This document shows, one piece after another, positions 1 to 9,046 of a DNA stretch of 64,000 nt. The DNA is taken from positions 257,530 to 321,529 of the forward strand of contig NZ_KE007351.1 of the NCBI RefSeq assembly GCF_000400715.1, given 5' to 3'. A program made the position numbers and the translations under genes. Within the stretch, counting starts at the first letter, position 1. The number at the start of each line of letters is the position of its first letter. The notes under the pieces are model-generated. The model saw nothing but the letters and a program-made list of their open reading frames with translations. It had not been told where the DNA came from and did no database searches. This DNA comes from Acinetobacter genomosp. 15BJ (GTDB lineage Bacteria > Pseudomonadota > Gammaproteobacteria > Pseudomonadales > Moraxellaceae).

Positions 1-39
1 GGGGTCGTCTCAGGAAACGGAAAATATAGCACGCTAAGG
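1..39 (+). repeat. Tn3-family terminal inverted repeat, left end of copy 1
   Basis: 39-bp repeat, a perfect reverse complement of 3698-3736. The window begins at its first base. The tnpR stop codon lies inside it. Confidence 0.95.
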
Positions 40-642
40 ATTTTCACTCCGACTTCTTTTAACGATATCCAACACGGTATTTTTGCTTAGATTGACCAGC
101 CGACCGACTTGTCGATAAGAGTGTCCAGCAGACACCAACTCCAACACTTTAGGTGCCAGACGATCTGACTTGGTACGTTGACCAGGACGACGACCAAACA
201 CAACGCCCCGCGCTTGTGCCGCTGCTACACCAGAGCGCACACGTTCACGTAGTAAATCTCCCTCAAACTCTGCTAATGCAGACATCACAGAAGCCATGAG
301 CTTTCCCTGAGATGTGGAAAGGTCAAACTGCAAACCTGTTTGTGCCACCAGAGATACCCCGAAATGCCCAAGATCTTGTAATGACTGTACGAGATCCACG
401 GTGCTTCTGCCCCAGCGTGTCAATTCCGTCACCAAGATGGCATCGATTTCACGAGATTGCGCCATGGTCATCAAGTATTTTCTTTGCAATCTCTCATCCT
501 TACTGCCTGATGCAGTTTCTTTCCAAACACCGACAACATCGTAGCCGCAACGATTGGCGTAGGCACGTAGGTCATATTCCTGTCGTTCGCAGGACTGATC
601 GTTCGTTGATACTCGGCAATAAATGGCCGCATTCTGTCCCAA
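34..642 (-). CDS. tnpR: TnpR-type serine recombinase (resolvase)
   Basis: A 202-residue serine recombinase that should resolve Tn3 cointegrates. The N-terminal catalytic domain shows the YCRVST motif with the nucleophile at Ser12, followed by the conserved LTRWGRS and EFEGDLLRERV segments. The last ~45 residues form a helix-turn-helix (RQVGRLVNLSKNTVLDIV). The start is a TTG placed six bases after a strong AAGGAGG, which decides the start. It is divergent from tnpA, and the intergene region should hold the recombination site. The stop codon is inside the terminal repeat. Family assignment is secure; whether it acts as resolvase or invertase is inferred from context. Confidence 0.93.
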   Translation of the reverse strand: MGQNAAIYCRVSTNDQSCERQEYDLRAYANRCGYDVVGVWKETASGSKDERLQRKYLMTMAQSREIDAILVTELTRWGRSTVDLVQSLQDLGHFGVSLVAQTGLQFDLSTSQGKLMASVMSALAEFEGDLLRERVRSGVAAAQARGVVFGRRPGQRTKSDRLAPKVLELVSAGHSYRQVGRLVNLSKNTVLDIVKRSRSENP

Positions 643-684
643 TTGAACCTCCTTGCGAAATTGCAGCGCAAAGCTAAGCGTGGC

Positions 685-702
685 GGTACAAAATAATGTA
701 CC
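685..702. promoter_or_regulatory. candidate res subsite between tnpR and tnpA
   Basis: Palindrome GGTACA-N6-TGTACC in the 94-bp tnpR-tnpA intergenic space, where Tn3-family resolution sites lie. The function is inferred from location and symmetry. The same site occurs at 16688-16705 in the second copy. Confidence 0.45.
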
Positions 703-736
703 TTTAATAGTTTAGTTTATTTGGGACTAATGAGCC

Positions 737-3703
737 ATGCCGCGCCATTCTATTTTGTCGTCCACGGAATTGGGAAGCCTGTTCGAAATTCCAGATGATA
801 GAGCTTTTATGCTTCAGCATTACACTCTGAGTGATTCTGATAAATCCATAGTCCATCAACATCGAGGGGCATCCAACAAGCTAGGCTTTGCAATTCAACT
901 TTGCTACATGCGTTACCCTGGAGTGATATTGGGTATTAACGACGAACCATTCAAACCCTTACTTTTCATGATGGCTGCTCAACTTAGTATATCAGTGGAC
1001 TGCTGGAATGATTATGGTCAGCGCGAGCAAACAAGACGAGAACATATTGCCGAATTGAAAAAAGTTTTTGGGTTCAAACTATTCACCTTGAGTGACTATC
1101 GGCAATCGGTCAATATGATGGTGGATTTGTCCCTTCAGACAGATAAAGGTCTTATTTTAGCCACAACTCTCGTTGAAAATTTACGACAAAAATCAGTCCT
1201 TTTGCCAGCTATAAATGCAATTGATAGTATTTGCGCAGAAGCAATCACATCTGCCAACCGCATAATTTATACTGCTTTGACGAGCTCACTTTCAGAAACT
1301 CATCGTCAAAATATAGATGCTTTGCTGAACCGTAAAGAGGGCAGCAAACTGACAATATTGGGGTGGCTTAGACAGTCACCAGCTAAACCAAACTCAAAGT
1401 ACATGCTTGAGCACATTGAGCGGCTGAAGTGCTTACAAGCCATCGATCTACCTGAAGACATTGGAAAACACGTTCATCAAAATCGCTTACTGAAAATTGC
1501 TCGCGAAGGTGGGCAAATGACTCCTGCTGATTTGGCCAGATTTGAATCTCAACGTCGATATGCCACTTTGGTAGCAATCGTTGTGGAGAGTATGGCCACG
1601 ATCACCGACGAAATTATTGACCTGCATGATCGCATTATTGGAAAGCTATTTGCTATCGCAAAAAATAAACACCAGCAACAATTTCAATCATCAGGTAAAG
1701 CGATCAACGACAAAGTGCGTTTGTATGGGCTTATCGGGAAAGCCTTGCTAGATGCCAAGCAAAATGGCAGTGATCCGTTTGCCGCCATCGAAACTGTTAT
1801 TTCATGGGATGCTTTTGCAGCAAGTATTACTGAGGCAGAAAAACTGGCGCAACCCGAAGACTTTGATTTTTTACCACGAATTGGCGAGAGCTATGCAACT
1901 TTACGCCGTTACGCGCCAGAACTTCTTGCCATACTTAAATTGCGTGCTGCCCCAGCAGCAAAAGATATGCTTGCCGCTGTAGAGTTGCTCCGCAGCATGA
2001 ATGTTGATAATACACGAAAAATCCCCTCTAATGCTCCAATAGCGTTTATCAAAAAACGGTGGGCAAGACTAGTCTTTACCGATGATGGTATTGATCGCCG
2101 CTATTACGAAATATGTGTGTTATCTGAACTTAAAAACTCGCTACGGGCTGGGGATCTCTGGGTACAAGGCTCTCGCCAATTCAAAGACTTCGATGAGTAT
2201 TTAGTGACTGCTGATAAATTTAATCAGCTAAAACAGTCCAATGAGTTACCTCTAACCATTACTACTGATTGTGATCTATATTTGCAAAGTCGCCTTTCAC
2301 TATTGGAGCAGAAATTAGCAATCATTAATCGCATGGCAGCGACCAACGATTTGCCTGATGCGATGATCAATCAATCTGGTCTAAAAATAACACCTCTCGA
2401 TGCCGTGGCTCCTGATACAGCCCAAACTTTAATTGACCAAACAGCAATGCTGTTACCACATATCAAGATCACCGAATTATTAATGGAGGTCGATGAATGG
2501 ACAGGCTTTACTCGACACTTCACTCATTTGAAAACGGATGACACTGCGAAGGATAAAGCGTTATTGCTCACGACCATACTGGCTGATGCAATTAATTTAG
2601 GGCTGACGAAAATGGCCGAATCATGTCCTGGTACAACTTATGCCAAACTCTCATGGCTACAGGCTTGGCATATCCGTGATGAAACTTATTCAACGGCATT
2701 GGCCGAATTGGTGAATGCTCAATTGAAACAACCTTTCGCTGAAAACTGGGGAGATGGCACTACCTCCTCATCAGATGGCCAACGCTTCCGCGCAGGTGGC
2801 AGAGCTGAAAGTACAGGACATATCAATCCAAAATATGGCGCAGAGCCTGGAAGGTTATTTTATACACACATTTCTGATCAATACGCACCATTTAGCAGTA
2901 AGCTGATCAATGTGGGCGTTCGTGATTCAACCTATGTTCTTGATGGGCTGCTGTATCACGAGTCTGATTTACGCATCGAGGAACACTACACCGATACGGC
3001 TGGATTCACCGACCATGTTTTTGCACTCATGCACATGCTAGGGTTTCGATTTGCACCACGAATTCGTGATCTGGGCGATACGAAACTCTATATTCCAAAG
3101 TCAGACATAGACTATGCCGCACTTAAACCCATGATTGGCGGCACACTGAATATCAAACAGATTCGTACTCATTGGGACGATATTTTGCGTCTGGCCGCAT
3201 CAATCAAGCAAGGGACTGTCACAGCGTCGCTAATGCTACGTAAACTCGGTAGTTATCCACGACAGAATGGTTTGGCATTGGCATTACGAGAGCTGGGGCG
3301 TATTGAGCGCACACTGTTTATCTTGGATTGGTTGCAAAGCGTAGAACTACGCCGTCGGGTTCAAGCTGGATTAAATAAAGGTGAAGCCCGTAATGCATTA
3401 GCGCGCGCCGTTTTCTTTTATCGATTGGGTGAGATTCGAGATCGAAGCTTTGAGCAACAGCGTTATCGAGCCAGTGGCTTGAATCTAGTGACCGCCGCCA
3501 TTGTATTGTGGAACACGGTTTATTTAGAGAGAGCGACTAACGCCCTACGAGGGCATGGTCGCACAGTCGATGATACCTTGCTGCAATATCTGTCACCGCT
3601 GGGGTGGGAGCACATCAATTTAACTGGGGATTATCTATGGCGAAGCAAAGCCAAGATAGGTGGTGGAAAATTTAGGCCATTGCGCGCAATTGAAAAACCT
3701 TAG
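737..3703 (+). CDS. tnpA: TnpA, Tn3-family DDE transposase
   Basis: A 988-residue transposase, the normal length for the Tn3 family, which joins the 39-bp ends to target DNA by a cointegrate mechanism. The C-terminal catalytic region contains candidate acidic residues at D673 (WGDGTTSSSDGQ), D753 (YTDTAGFTDH) and E906 (SFEQQRYRASGLNL). The first two-thirds matches the DUF4158-type DNA-binding layout of this family. The last codons run into the right terminal repeat. The protein is identical to the product of 13687-16653, implying a recent duplication. No frameshift is seen. Confidence 0.95.
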   Translation: MPRHSILSSTELGSLFEIPDDRAFMLQHYTLSDSDKSIVHQHRGASNKLGFAIQLCYMRYPGVILGINDEPFKPLLFMMAAQLSISVDCWNDYGQREQTRREHIAELKKVFGFKLFTLSDYRQSVNMMVDLSLQTDKGLILATTLVENLRQKSVLLPAINAIDSICAEAITSANRIIYTALTSSLSETHRQNIDALLNRKEGSKLTILGWLRQSPAKPNSKYMLEHIERLKCLQAIDLPEDIGKHVHQNRLLKIAREGGQMTPADLARFESQRRYATLVAIVVESMATITDEIIDLHDRIIGKLFAIAKNKHQQQFQSSGKAINDKVRLYGLIGKALLDAKQNGSDPFAAIETVISWDAFAASITEAEKLAQPEDFDFLPRIGESYATLRRYAPELLAILKLRAAPAAKDMLAAVELLRSMNVDNTRKIPSNAPIAFIKKRWARLVFTDDGIDRRYYEICVLSELKNSLRAGDLWVQGSRQFKDFDEYLVTADKFNQLKQSNELPLTITTDCDLYLQSRLSLLEQKLAIINRMAATNDLPDAMINQSGLKITPLDAVAPDTAQTLIDQTAMLLPHIKITELLMEVDEWTGFTRHFTHLKTDDTAKDKALLLTTILADAINLGLTKMAESCPGTTYAKLSWLQAWHIRDETYSTALAELVNAQLKQPFAENWGDGTTSSSDGQRFRAGGRAESTGHINPKYGAEPGRLFYTHISDQYAPFSSKLINVGVRDSTYVLDGLLYHESDLRIEEHYTDTAGFTDHVFALMHMLGFRFAPRIRDLGDTKLYIPKSDIDYAALKPMIGGTLNIKQIRTHWDDILRLAASIKQGTVTASLMLRKLGSYPRQNGLALALRELGRIERTLFILDWLQSVELRRRVQAGLNKGEARNALARAVFFYRLGEIRDRSFEQQRYRASGLNLVTAAIVLWNTVYLERATNALRGHGRTVDDTLLQYLSPLGWEHINLTGDYLWRSKAKIGGGKFRPLRAIEKP

Positions 3704-3736
3704 CGTGCTATATTTTCCGTTTCCTGAGACGACCCC
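3698..3736 (-). repeat. Tn3-family terminal inverted repeat, right end of copy 1
   Basis: Perfect 39-bp reverse complement of 1-39. It contains the tnpA stop codon and abuts IS21 debris. Confidence 0.95.
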
Positions 3737-3938
3737 TATCATTACGACGAACTTGAGCTTCTCGGAATGGAGCAATGTATTTGGTGATGCTAAGTTGACG
3801 ACTGCACTGCTGGATCGACTGACTCATCATTGCCATATCATCGAAACGGGTAATGAATCCTATCGTTTTAAGCAAAGCACGGAGGAAGCCAAGCAGCGTA
3901 TAAAGAAACGAGAAGCAGAGAAAGGAGAGTTATTTTAA
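3737..3938 (+). pseudogene. istB: 3' fragment of IS21-type istB (helper ATPase)
   Basis: The open frame entering from the transposon end encodes a typical IstB C-terminus (TNLSFSEWSNVFGDAKLTTA, then a LLDRLTHHCHI-like stretch and a basic tail), ending at 3936-3938. Everything upstream, including the Walker motifs and istA, is missing because transposon copy 1 sits directly against it. IstB is the ATP-dependent target-selection partner of the IstA transposase. This fragment cannot be functional. Family call is by recognition of the conserved tail. Confidence 0.8.
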
Positions 3939-4066
3939 CCGTCGATCAGTGAAGAAAAAGCAACAGCAATTGATCGATTTATCCACAGCAGTGTAGTACG
4001 CTACATTGCTTAAATGCCTGGTCAATATTCAACGAGCATCGCTGGTCAATATTAAGTGAGCGTCAA
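3939..4066 (+). repeat. IS21-family right end (approximate)
   Basis: Non-coding tail after istB with two direct copies of a GGTCAATATTMA-type motif (4019-4031 and 4044-4055), as in the multiple terminal repeats of IS21 elements. The element ends just before the truncated tnpR sequence. The exact last base is uncertain by a few positions. Confidence 0.6.
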
Positions 4067-4068
4067 CA

Positions 4069-4409
4069 ATCTTGGGCATTTCGGGGTATCTCTGGTGGCA
4101 CAAACAGGTTTGCAGTTTGACCTTTCCACATCTCAGGGAAAGCTCATGGCTTCTGTGATGTCTGCATTAGCAGAGTTTGAGGGAGATTTACTACGTGAAC
4201 GTGTGCGCTCTGGTGTAGCAGCGGCACAAGCGCGGGGCGTTGTGTTTGGTCGTCGTCCTGGTCAACGTACCAAGTCAGATCGTCTGGCACCTAAAGTGTT
4301 GGAGTTGGTGTCTGCTGGACACTCTTATCGACAAGTCGGTCGGCTGGTCAATCTAAGCAAAAATACCGTGTTGGATATCGTTAAAAGAAGTCGGAGTGAA
4401 AATCCTTAG
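4069..4409 (+). pseudogene. tnpR: tnpR 3' fragment
   Basis: Encodes residues from about LGHFGVS to the C-terminus of the resolvase, identical to the full genes. The catalytic serine and the N-terminal half are absent. An in-frame start could lie in the IS21 end at 4056, but no catalytic product is possible. Confidence 0.85.
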
Positions 4410-4442
4410 CGTGCTATATTTTCCGTTTCCTGAGACGACCCC
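4404..4442 (-). repeat. Tn3-family terminal inverted repeat of the truncated copy
   Basis: Perfect copy of the 39-bp end. It is the boundary with the G+C-richer CYP153 segment. Outside flank TAACT. Confidence 0.93.
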
Positions 4443-4649
4443 TAACTGAAGACATTGACGGTGGATGGGCTGCAATGGGAATTAAAACCTCTACAGAGTT
4501 CACAGCGGGTTGCAAGCGTTGGGTTGAGTTGAGGTTATCGGATTGGAAGTGGAGGGCTGCCATATGATTGCCATCTCTGACATAGCGTTTTAAGGTATTT
4601 TTCTAGGGCGTATTGATGTTTCAACGTATTAACAATCATACGAACAACC

Positions 4650-5729
4650 TCATTCTCTCAGGTCATTTTCTTCTTGCCGATGGGTGATTTTTCGCCGATA
4701 AGCACTTGGTGATACACCAAACCAGCGTTTAAACGCGCGCCGAAAATTAGCAGAGTCGTGGTAATTCAGTAAGCTGGCAATTGCCTCGACCGATATTTGA
4801 GGGTCATGTAAATAACTACTGGCTTTCTCAGATAAAATCCGATCTCGAATCAGCCGGTAACTCGTGTTCTCTTTGACCAGACGTCTGGCCAGCGTACGCT
4901 TATTCATAAACAAGGCTGCAGCCAGATCCTCTTCACTCAGTTGCCCGAGCGGATAGGACAGCATGGCTTTTTGCACTTGGTAGGTGGTGCTGTGTTGTTG
5001 GGTCTTGAGCCGGTTGAGGATCATTTCGCATTGTTGCATCGCCAGCAGATAGCTATCGTGCTGCGCGGATGCATTGGCAATCAAGCACAACTCGGTCGGC
5101 ACTCGGATCGACAGTTGTGGCTGATCAAACTGATAGGTACCGGCAAGATAATCCGCGTAACAGGCATGATGATCGGGGGCGGGATGGCTAAACTGAATCA
5201 CCGCCTCGGTCAGCGGTCGTCCAACAATAAATTCGGCACATTCCGAAAAAATCACCGCAACAGTTTCGGACAGTAGCCGATGTACTGCATGACTCAAGGT
5301 CTGCTCAAAGAAAATCAAGCAGGTCGTCCACTCAGCATTGGTGTGTGTTTCGAGCCTAATCAAACTCATACGGGTCGGCAAAAAAGTTTGAAACGCTTGT
5401 AACACGGCCAATAAGTTCGGGCTGCTATTGATTAAAAAGCCCATCGAGCCATGTGTTGACGGCGTGAGCCGCTGCCCTAAACGCAAGCCAAACTGATCGG
5501 ATGCGGACAACTCCAAGCTATTTTGTAAGATTTGAATCTGTTGGCTGGCCGTGATCATCGTGTCGTCACGCATCAGTTGTTCAGCGGTCAGCGTGGTGAA
5601 TTTTAATAGTTTAGGTAGGTCACGCGCCTGCAAGTCCAGCTCTCGGCCAATCAGACGGGTATAGCTACAGGGGATATTAGCAGATTCACTTGTACTGGCG
5701 AGACCAGTCAGCAGACTTGGATGCAACAT
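4650..5729 (-). CDS. AraC/XylS-family regulator of the CYP153 cluster
   Basis: A 359-residue regulator. Residues ~25-215 match the arabinose-binding-like N-terminal region of the OruR/ArgR type. The C-terminal ~100 residues hold two helix-turn-helices (AALFMNKRTLARRL and ISVEAIASLLNYHDSANFRR) ending in the hallmark AFKRWFGVSPSAYR. It is divergent from the ferredoxin-P450-reductase genes, so it is the obvious candidate activator, presumably responding to alkane or a derived alcohol or acid; the ligand is inference. GAGGTG lies nine bases ahead of the ATG. AlkR of Acinetobacter alkM control is the same broad family. Confidence 0.85.
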   Translation of the reverse strand: MLHPSLLTGLASTSESANIPCSYTRLIGRELDLQARDLPKLLKFTTLTAEQLMRDDTMITASQQIQILQNSLELSASDQFGLRLGQRLTPSTHGSMGFLINSSPNLLAVLQAFQTFLPTRMSLIRLETHTNAEWTTCLIFFEQTLSHAVHRLLSETVAVIFSECAEFIVGRPLTEAVIQFSHPAPDHHACYADYLAGTYQFDQPQLSIRVPTELCLIANASAQHDSYLLAMQQCEMILNRLKTQQHSTTYQVQKAMLSYPLGQLSEEDLAAALFMNKRTLARRLVKENTSYRLIRDRILSEKASSYLHDPQISVEAIASLLNYHDSANFRRAFKRWFGVSPSAYRRKITHRQEENDLRE

Positions 5730-5945
5730 GGCTCAAACACCTCAATAACAGACCAGTATGAAAGAACATCGACTAGAAAAATGCAATCGACGATGGGGCT
5801 ACAGCGCCATAATCGTCTTTTAATGACCCTATATTGTCAACAAGAGACCTGTAAGCAGTATGGATACATGTCTATTATGAGTAAAGAGGGATGGCTATTT
5901 TCATCGGCGTCACCAGCAACCGTATACCACACAGGAGTAGTAATA

Positions 5946-6266
5946 ATGGGTCAAATTACATTGATCGAGTATGACGGTACCGCCACCGTACTTGACATCG
6001 AAGCGGGCAAGTCGCTGATGCAACTGGCTATCGATCACGGCGTATCCGGCATTGATGGAGATTGCGGTGGCGAATGTGCTTGTGGAACCTGTCATGTGAT
6101 CGTTGACGGTGCTTGGCTGGCGGCGACAGGACAGCCCAATGACGAAGAGGCGCGCATGCTAGAGATGGTACCAGAAGGTACGGCGTCGTCTCGTTTGGCG
6201 TGCCAGATTCAATTGTCCGATGCAATGGATGGCATGGTGGTGCATTTGCCTGAGTTTCAAATGTAG
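5946..6266 (+). CDS. [2Fe-2S] ferredoxin, electron donor to CYP153
   Basis: A 106-residue adrenodoxin/putidaredoxin-type ferredoxin. Cluster ligands are visible as C40, C46, C49 (C-x5-C-x2-C within DCGGECACGTC) and C86 (SRLACQ). It carries one electron at a time from the reductase at 7794 to the P450 at 6316. I chose the ATG at 5946 because CAGGAG sits just upstream and the family begins here; a longer in-frame reading from 5721 has no homology-like content. First gene of a tight three-gene cluster (49 bp to the P450). Cytoplasmic. Confidence 0.93.
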   Translation: MGQITLIEYDGTATVLDIEAGKSLMQLAIDHGVSGIDGDCGGECACGTCHVIVDGAWLAATGQPNDEEARMLEMVPEGTASSRLACQIQLSDAMDGMVVHLPEFQM

Positions 6267-6315
6267 TGACGGCAGATTTCAACAGCTGTTAAGCATCATC
6301 ATTGAGGAATGAATC

Positions 6316-7707
6316 ATGAAAAACATGCAAGCCACACTAAACCAAATTTCAGCCCTGCTGCCGATACCCATGCATTTACAAGTGAAAGGCATGCAGGTGT
6401 TCCAAAAGGTCAAGCAACGGGTGACACAGGCGCAACCGTTCCCTGATTTTGTAGAAAAGCCAATCCCCGATGTTGCCACGCTCAAGCTCGAAGACATCGA
6501 TATGAGCAATCCGTTTTTATATCGACAGCATCAATGGCAGTCATACTTTAAGCGGCTACGCGACGAGCGTCCTGTTCATTACCAAAAAAGCAGTCCATTC
6601 GGTGCATTTTGGTCGATTACCCGTTATGACGATATTGTGTTCGTGGACAAATCCCACGAGCTGTTTTCGGCGGAACCGGTGATTGTGATTGGCAAGCCGC
6701 CCGCCGGACTGGATGTGGAAATGTTTATTGCAATGGATCCGCCTAAGCACGATGTGCAGCGTCAAGCGGTACAAGGTGTGGTCGCACCGAAAAATTTAAA
6801 AGAAATGGAAGGGCTGATCCGCAGTCGGGTACAAGAGATTTTGGATGATTTGCCGCTCGATACGCCGTTTGATTGGGTGGAGCGGGTGTCCAAAGAAATC
6901 ACCGCACGCATGCTGGCGACCTTGTTAGATTTTCCGTATGAACAGCGGCACAAGCTGGTGTACTGGTCTGATACGTTGGCGGGCAGCGCAGAAGCCACGG
7001 GCGGTGAGATTAGCGACAACGATGTGCTTTTTAATGCCGCCGCTGATATGGCCAAGCAGTTTGCCGCGCTGTGGCATGCCAAGGCGGCTCAGCAAGCGGC
7101 AGGTGAGCCGATGGGATTTGATTTGATTAGCTTAATGCTGAGCAATGACGATACCAAGGATTTGATTCACCGTCCGATGGAGTTTTTGGGCAATTTGGCC
7201 TTGCTGATTGTCGGTGGGAATGACACCACGCGGAACTCCATGACCGGCGGGGTATATGCGCTGAACCTGTTTCCTGAGCAGTTTGTCAAACTGAAAAACC
7301 AACCGAGCCTGATTCCAAATATGGTGTCCGAGATCATTCGCTGGCAGACCCCACTGGCGTATATGCGTCGCATCGCCAAGCAAGACATCGAGATGCACGG
7401 CCAAACCATCCGTAAGGGCGACAAGATCTTAATGTGGTATGCCTCGGGCAATCGTGACGAGCGGGTGATTGAACAGCCAGATGCGTTTTTGATTGATCGT
7501 AAAGGTGCACGCAATCATTTGTCATTTGGCTTTGGTGTGCATCGCTGTATGGGCAATCGCTTGGCCGAGATGCAGTTGCGGATTCTGTGGGAGGAGTTAT
7601 TGCTTCGCTTCGACAATATTGAGGTATTGGGTGAGCCAGAGTTGGTGCAGTCTAACTTTGTGCGCGGCTATGCCAAGATGATGGTCAAACTGACTGCCAA
7701 AGCGTAG
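6316..7707 (+). CDS. cyp153: CYP153-family cytochrome P450 alkane hydroxylase
   Basis: A 463-residue soluble bacterial P450 that should hydroxylate the terminal carbon of medium-chain n-alkanes. The heme-ligand loop is HLSFGFGVHRCMG with the axial thiolate at Cys411. The I-helix oxygen-activation motif GGNDTTRN starts near residue 300, and the K-helix ExxR is EIIRWQ. Motifs, length and the ferredoxin/reductase neighbours fit CYP153; the cluster matches what I recall of the CYP153 locus of Acinetobacter sp. EB104 (order not checked against a database). GAGG lies upstream of the ATG. The region is clearly richer in G+C than the plasmid backbone, suggesting acquisition. Confidence 0.93.
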   Translation: MKNMQATLNQISALLPIPMHLQVKGMQVFQKVKQRVTQAQPFPDFVEKPIPDVATLKLEDIDMSNPFLYRQHQWQSYFKRLRDERPVHYQKSSPFGAFWSITRYDDIVFVDKSHELFSAEPVIVIGKPPAGLDVEMFIAMDPPKHDVQRQAVQGVVAPKNLKEMEGLIRSRVQEILDDLPLDTPFDWVERVSKEITARMLATLLDFPYEQRHKLVYWSDTLAGSAEATGGEISDNDVLFNAAADMAKQFAALWHAKAAQQAAGEPMGFDLISLMLSNDDTKDLIHRPMEFLGNLALLIVGGNDTTRNSMTGGVYALNLFPEQFVKLKNQPSLIPNMVSEIIRWQTPLAYMRRIAKQDIEMHGQTIRKGDKILMWYASGNRDERVIEQPDAFLIDRKGARNHLSFGFGVHRCMGNRLAEMQLRILWEELLLRFDNIEVLGEPELVQSNFVRGYAKMMVKLTAKA

Positions 7708-7793
7708 GTATCAAAATAGGCGACAGAGGCATTTTGCAACTGTCGTCGGCAACAATTGATGCTGTGCATCAACCATGAACTGAGTGAATTCAT

Positions 7794-9008
7794 ATGCAAA
7801 CAATCGTCATCATTGGCGCAAGTCATGCTGCGGCGCAGTTGGCGGCAAGTCTGCGGCCAGATGGCTGGCAGGGCGAGATTGTGGTGATCGGCGATGAGCC
7901 GTATTTGCCGTATCATCGACCGCCGTTGTCCAAGACCTTTTTATGCGGTGCACAACTGGTCGATGAGTTATTGATTCGGCCAGCCGCTTTTTATCAAAAA
8001 AATCAGATCGAATTTCGGCACGGGCGGGTGGTTGCGATTGATCGGGCAGCGCGCAGCGTGACACTACAAGATGGCAGTACGCTTGCGTATGACCAGTTGG
8101 CGCTGTGTACCGGTGCACGAGTCAGGACGGTGTCGCTGGCTGGGTCTGATTTGGCAGGTGTGCATTATCTTAGAAATATCAGCGATGTACAGGCTATCCA
8201 GCCATTTGTACAACCCAACGGCAAAGCAGTGGTGATCGGTGGTGGCTATATCGGTCTTGAAACAGCCGCCGCATTGACCGAGCAGGGCATGCAGGTGGTG
8301 GTCTTGGAAGCCGCCGAGCGGATTTTGCAGCGGGTAACTGCACCGGAAGTGTCGGACTTTTATACGCGGATTCATCGCGAACAGGGTGTGACGATTCATA
8401 CCGGTGTGTCGGTCACGGCGATCACGGGTGAGGGGCGGGCGCAAGCGGTGCTGTGTGCCGATGGTTCGATGTTCGATGCAGATCTGGTGATCATCGGGGT
8501 CGGGGTTGTACCGAATATCGAGTTGGCGCTGGACGCGGGCTTGCAGGTGGACAATGGTATTGTGATTGATGAGTATTGCCGTACCAGTGCGCCAGAGATT
8601 GTGGCCATCGGGGATTGTGCCAATGCGTTTAATCCGATTTATCAGCGGCGGATGCGCTTGGAGTCGGTACCAAACGCCAATGAACAGGCCAAAATTGCCT
8701 CGGCGACCTTGTGTGGCTTACAGCGGACCTCGAAGAGTTTGCCTTGGTTTTGGTCAGATCAGTATGATCTAAAGTTGCAGATTGCGGGACTCAGTCAGGG
8801 GTATGATCAGATCGTGATTCGGGGTGATGTGCAGCAAAGGCGTAGCTTTGCAGCGTTTTATTTGCAGGCGGGTCGCCTGATTGCGGCGGATTGTGTGAAT
8901 CGTCCGCAGGAGTTTATGCTAAGCAAAAAGCTGATCACGGCTGGTACGGCGGTCGATCCACTGCGGTTGGCGGATGAGTCGATTGCGGTACAGGCGTTGA
9001 TGGGGTAG
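7794..9008 (+). CDS. FAD-dependent ferredoxin reductase of the P450 system
   Basis: A 404-residue putidaredoxin-reductase-type flavoprotein that passes electrons from NAD(P)H to the ferredoxin at 5946. The N-terminal FAD Rossmann loop is IIGASHAAAQLA; the NAD-binding loop VIGGGYIGLETAAAL lies near residue 145; the second FAD motif IVAIGDCANAF lies near residue 268. The C-terminal domain carries the family LPWFWSDQYDLKLQIAGL signature. Third gene of the cluster, 86 bp after the P450, completing a class I three-component system. All expected motifs are present. Confidence 0.93.
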   Translation: MQTIVIIGASHAAAQLAASLRPDGWQGEIVVIGDEPYLPYHRPPLSKTFLCGAQLVDELLIRPAAFYQKNQIEFRHGRVVAIDRAARSVTLQDGSTLAYDQLALCTGARVRTVSLAGSDLAGVHYLRNISDVQAIQPFVQPNGKAVVIGGGYIGLETAAALTEQGMQVVVLEAAERILQRVTAPEVSDFYTRIHREQGVTIHTGVSVTAITGEGRAQAVLCADGSMFDADLVIIGVGVVPNIELALDAGLQVDNGIVIDEYCRTSAPEIVAIGDCANAFNPIYQRRMRLESVPNANEQAKIASATLCGLQRTSKSLPWFWSDQYDLKLQIAGLSQGYDQIVIRGDVQQRRSFAAFYLQAGRLIAADCVNRPQEFMLSKKLITAGTAVDPLRLADESIAVQALMG

Positions 9009-9046
9009 CTTAAAACTACATCAGGCTAGATTTGCATTACGCTGAT

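Larger units (their letters stand above)
1..3736 (+). mobile_element. Tn3-family transposon, copy 1 (complete)
   Basis: A complete, very compact Tn3-family unit. It is bounded by perfect 39-bp terminal inverted repeats that begin GGGGTCGTCTCAGG, and it carries only divergent tnpR and tnpA. Both genes end inside the terminal repeats, so there is no passenger DNA. An apparently identical copy lies inverted at 13654-17389. The right flank is TATCA; the left flank is outside the window, so a 5-bp target duplication cannot be tested. Transposition should be replicative with resolution by TnpR at a site between the two genes. Confidence 0.93.
4069..4442 (+). mobile_element. truncated Tn3-family transposon end (third copy)
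   Basis: 374 bp identical to the reverse complement of positions 1-374, so it is the tnpR-side end of the same transposon in the opposite orientation to copy 1. It includes the complete 39-bp terminal repeat at 4404-4442 and the C-terminal half of tnpR (to 4409). The rest was lost at the junction with IS21. It probably records an IS21 insertion into tnpR of an older copy. Confidence 0.9.

Noticed and set aside
312..677. Open frames on the + strand opposite tnpR (121 and 76 codons), mirrored in copy 2
   Set aside because: They are antisense to an intact resolvase with clear motifs and lack ribosome sites or recognisable content.
5721..5945. Longer ferredoxin start 75 codons upstream
   Set aside because: The extension overlaps the AraC promoter side, has no family similarity, and the ATG at 5946 has a good ribosome site.
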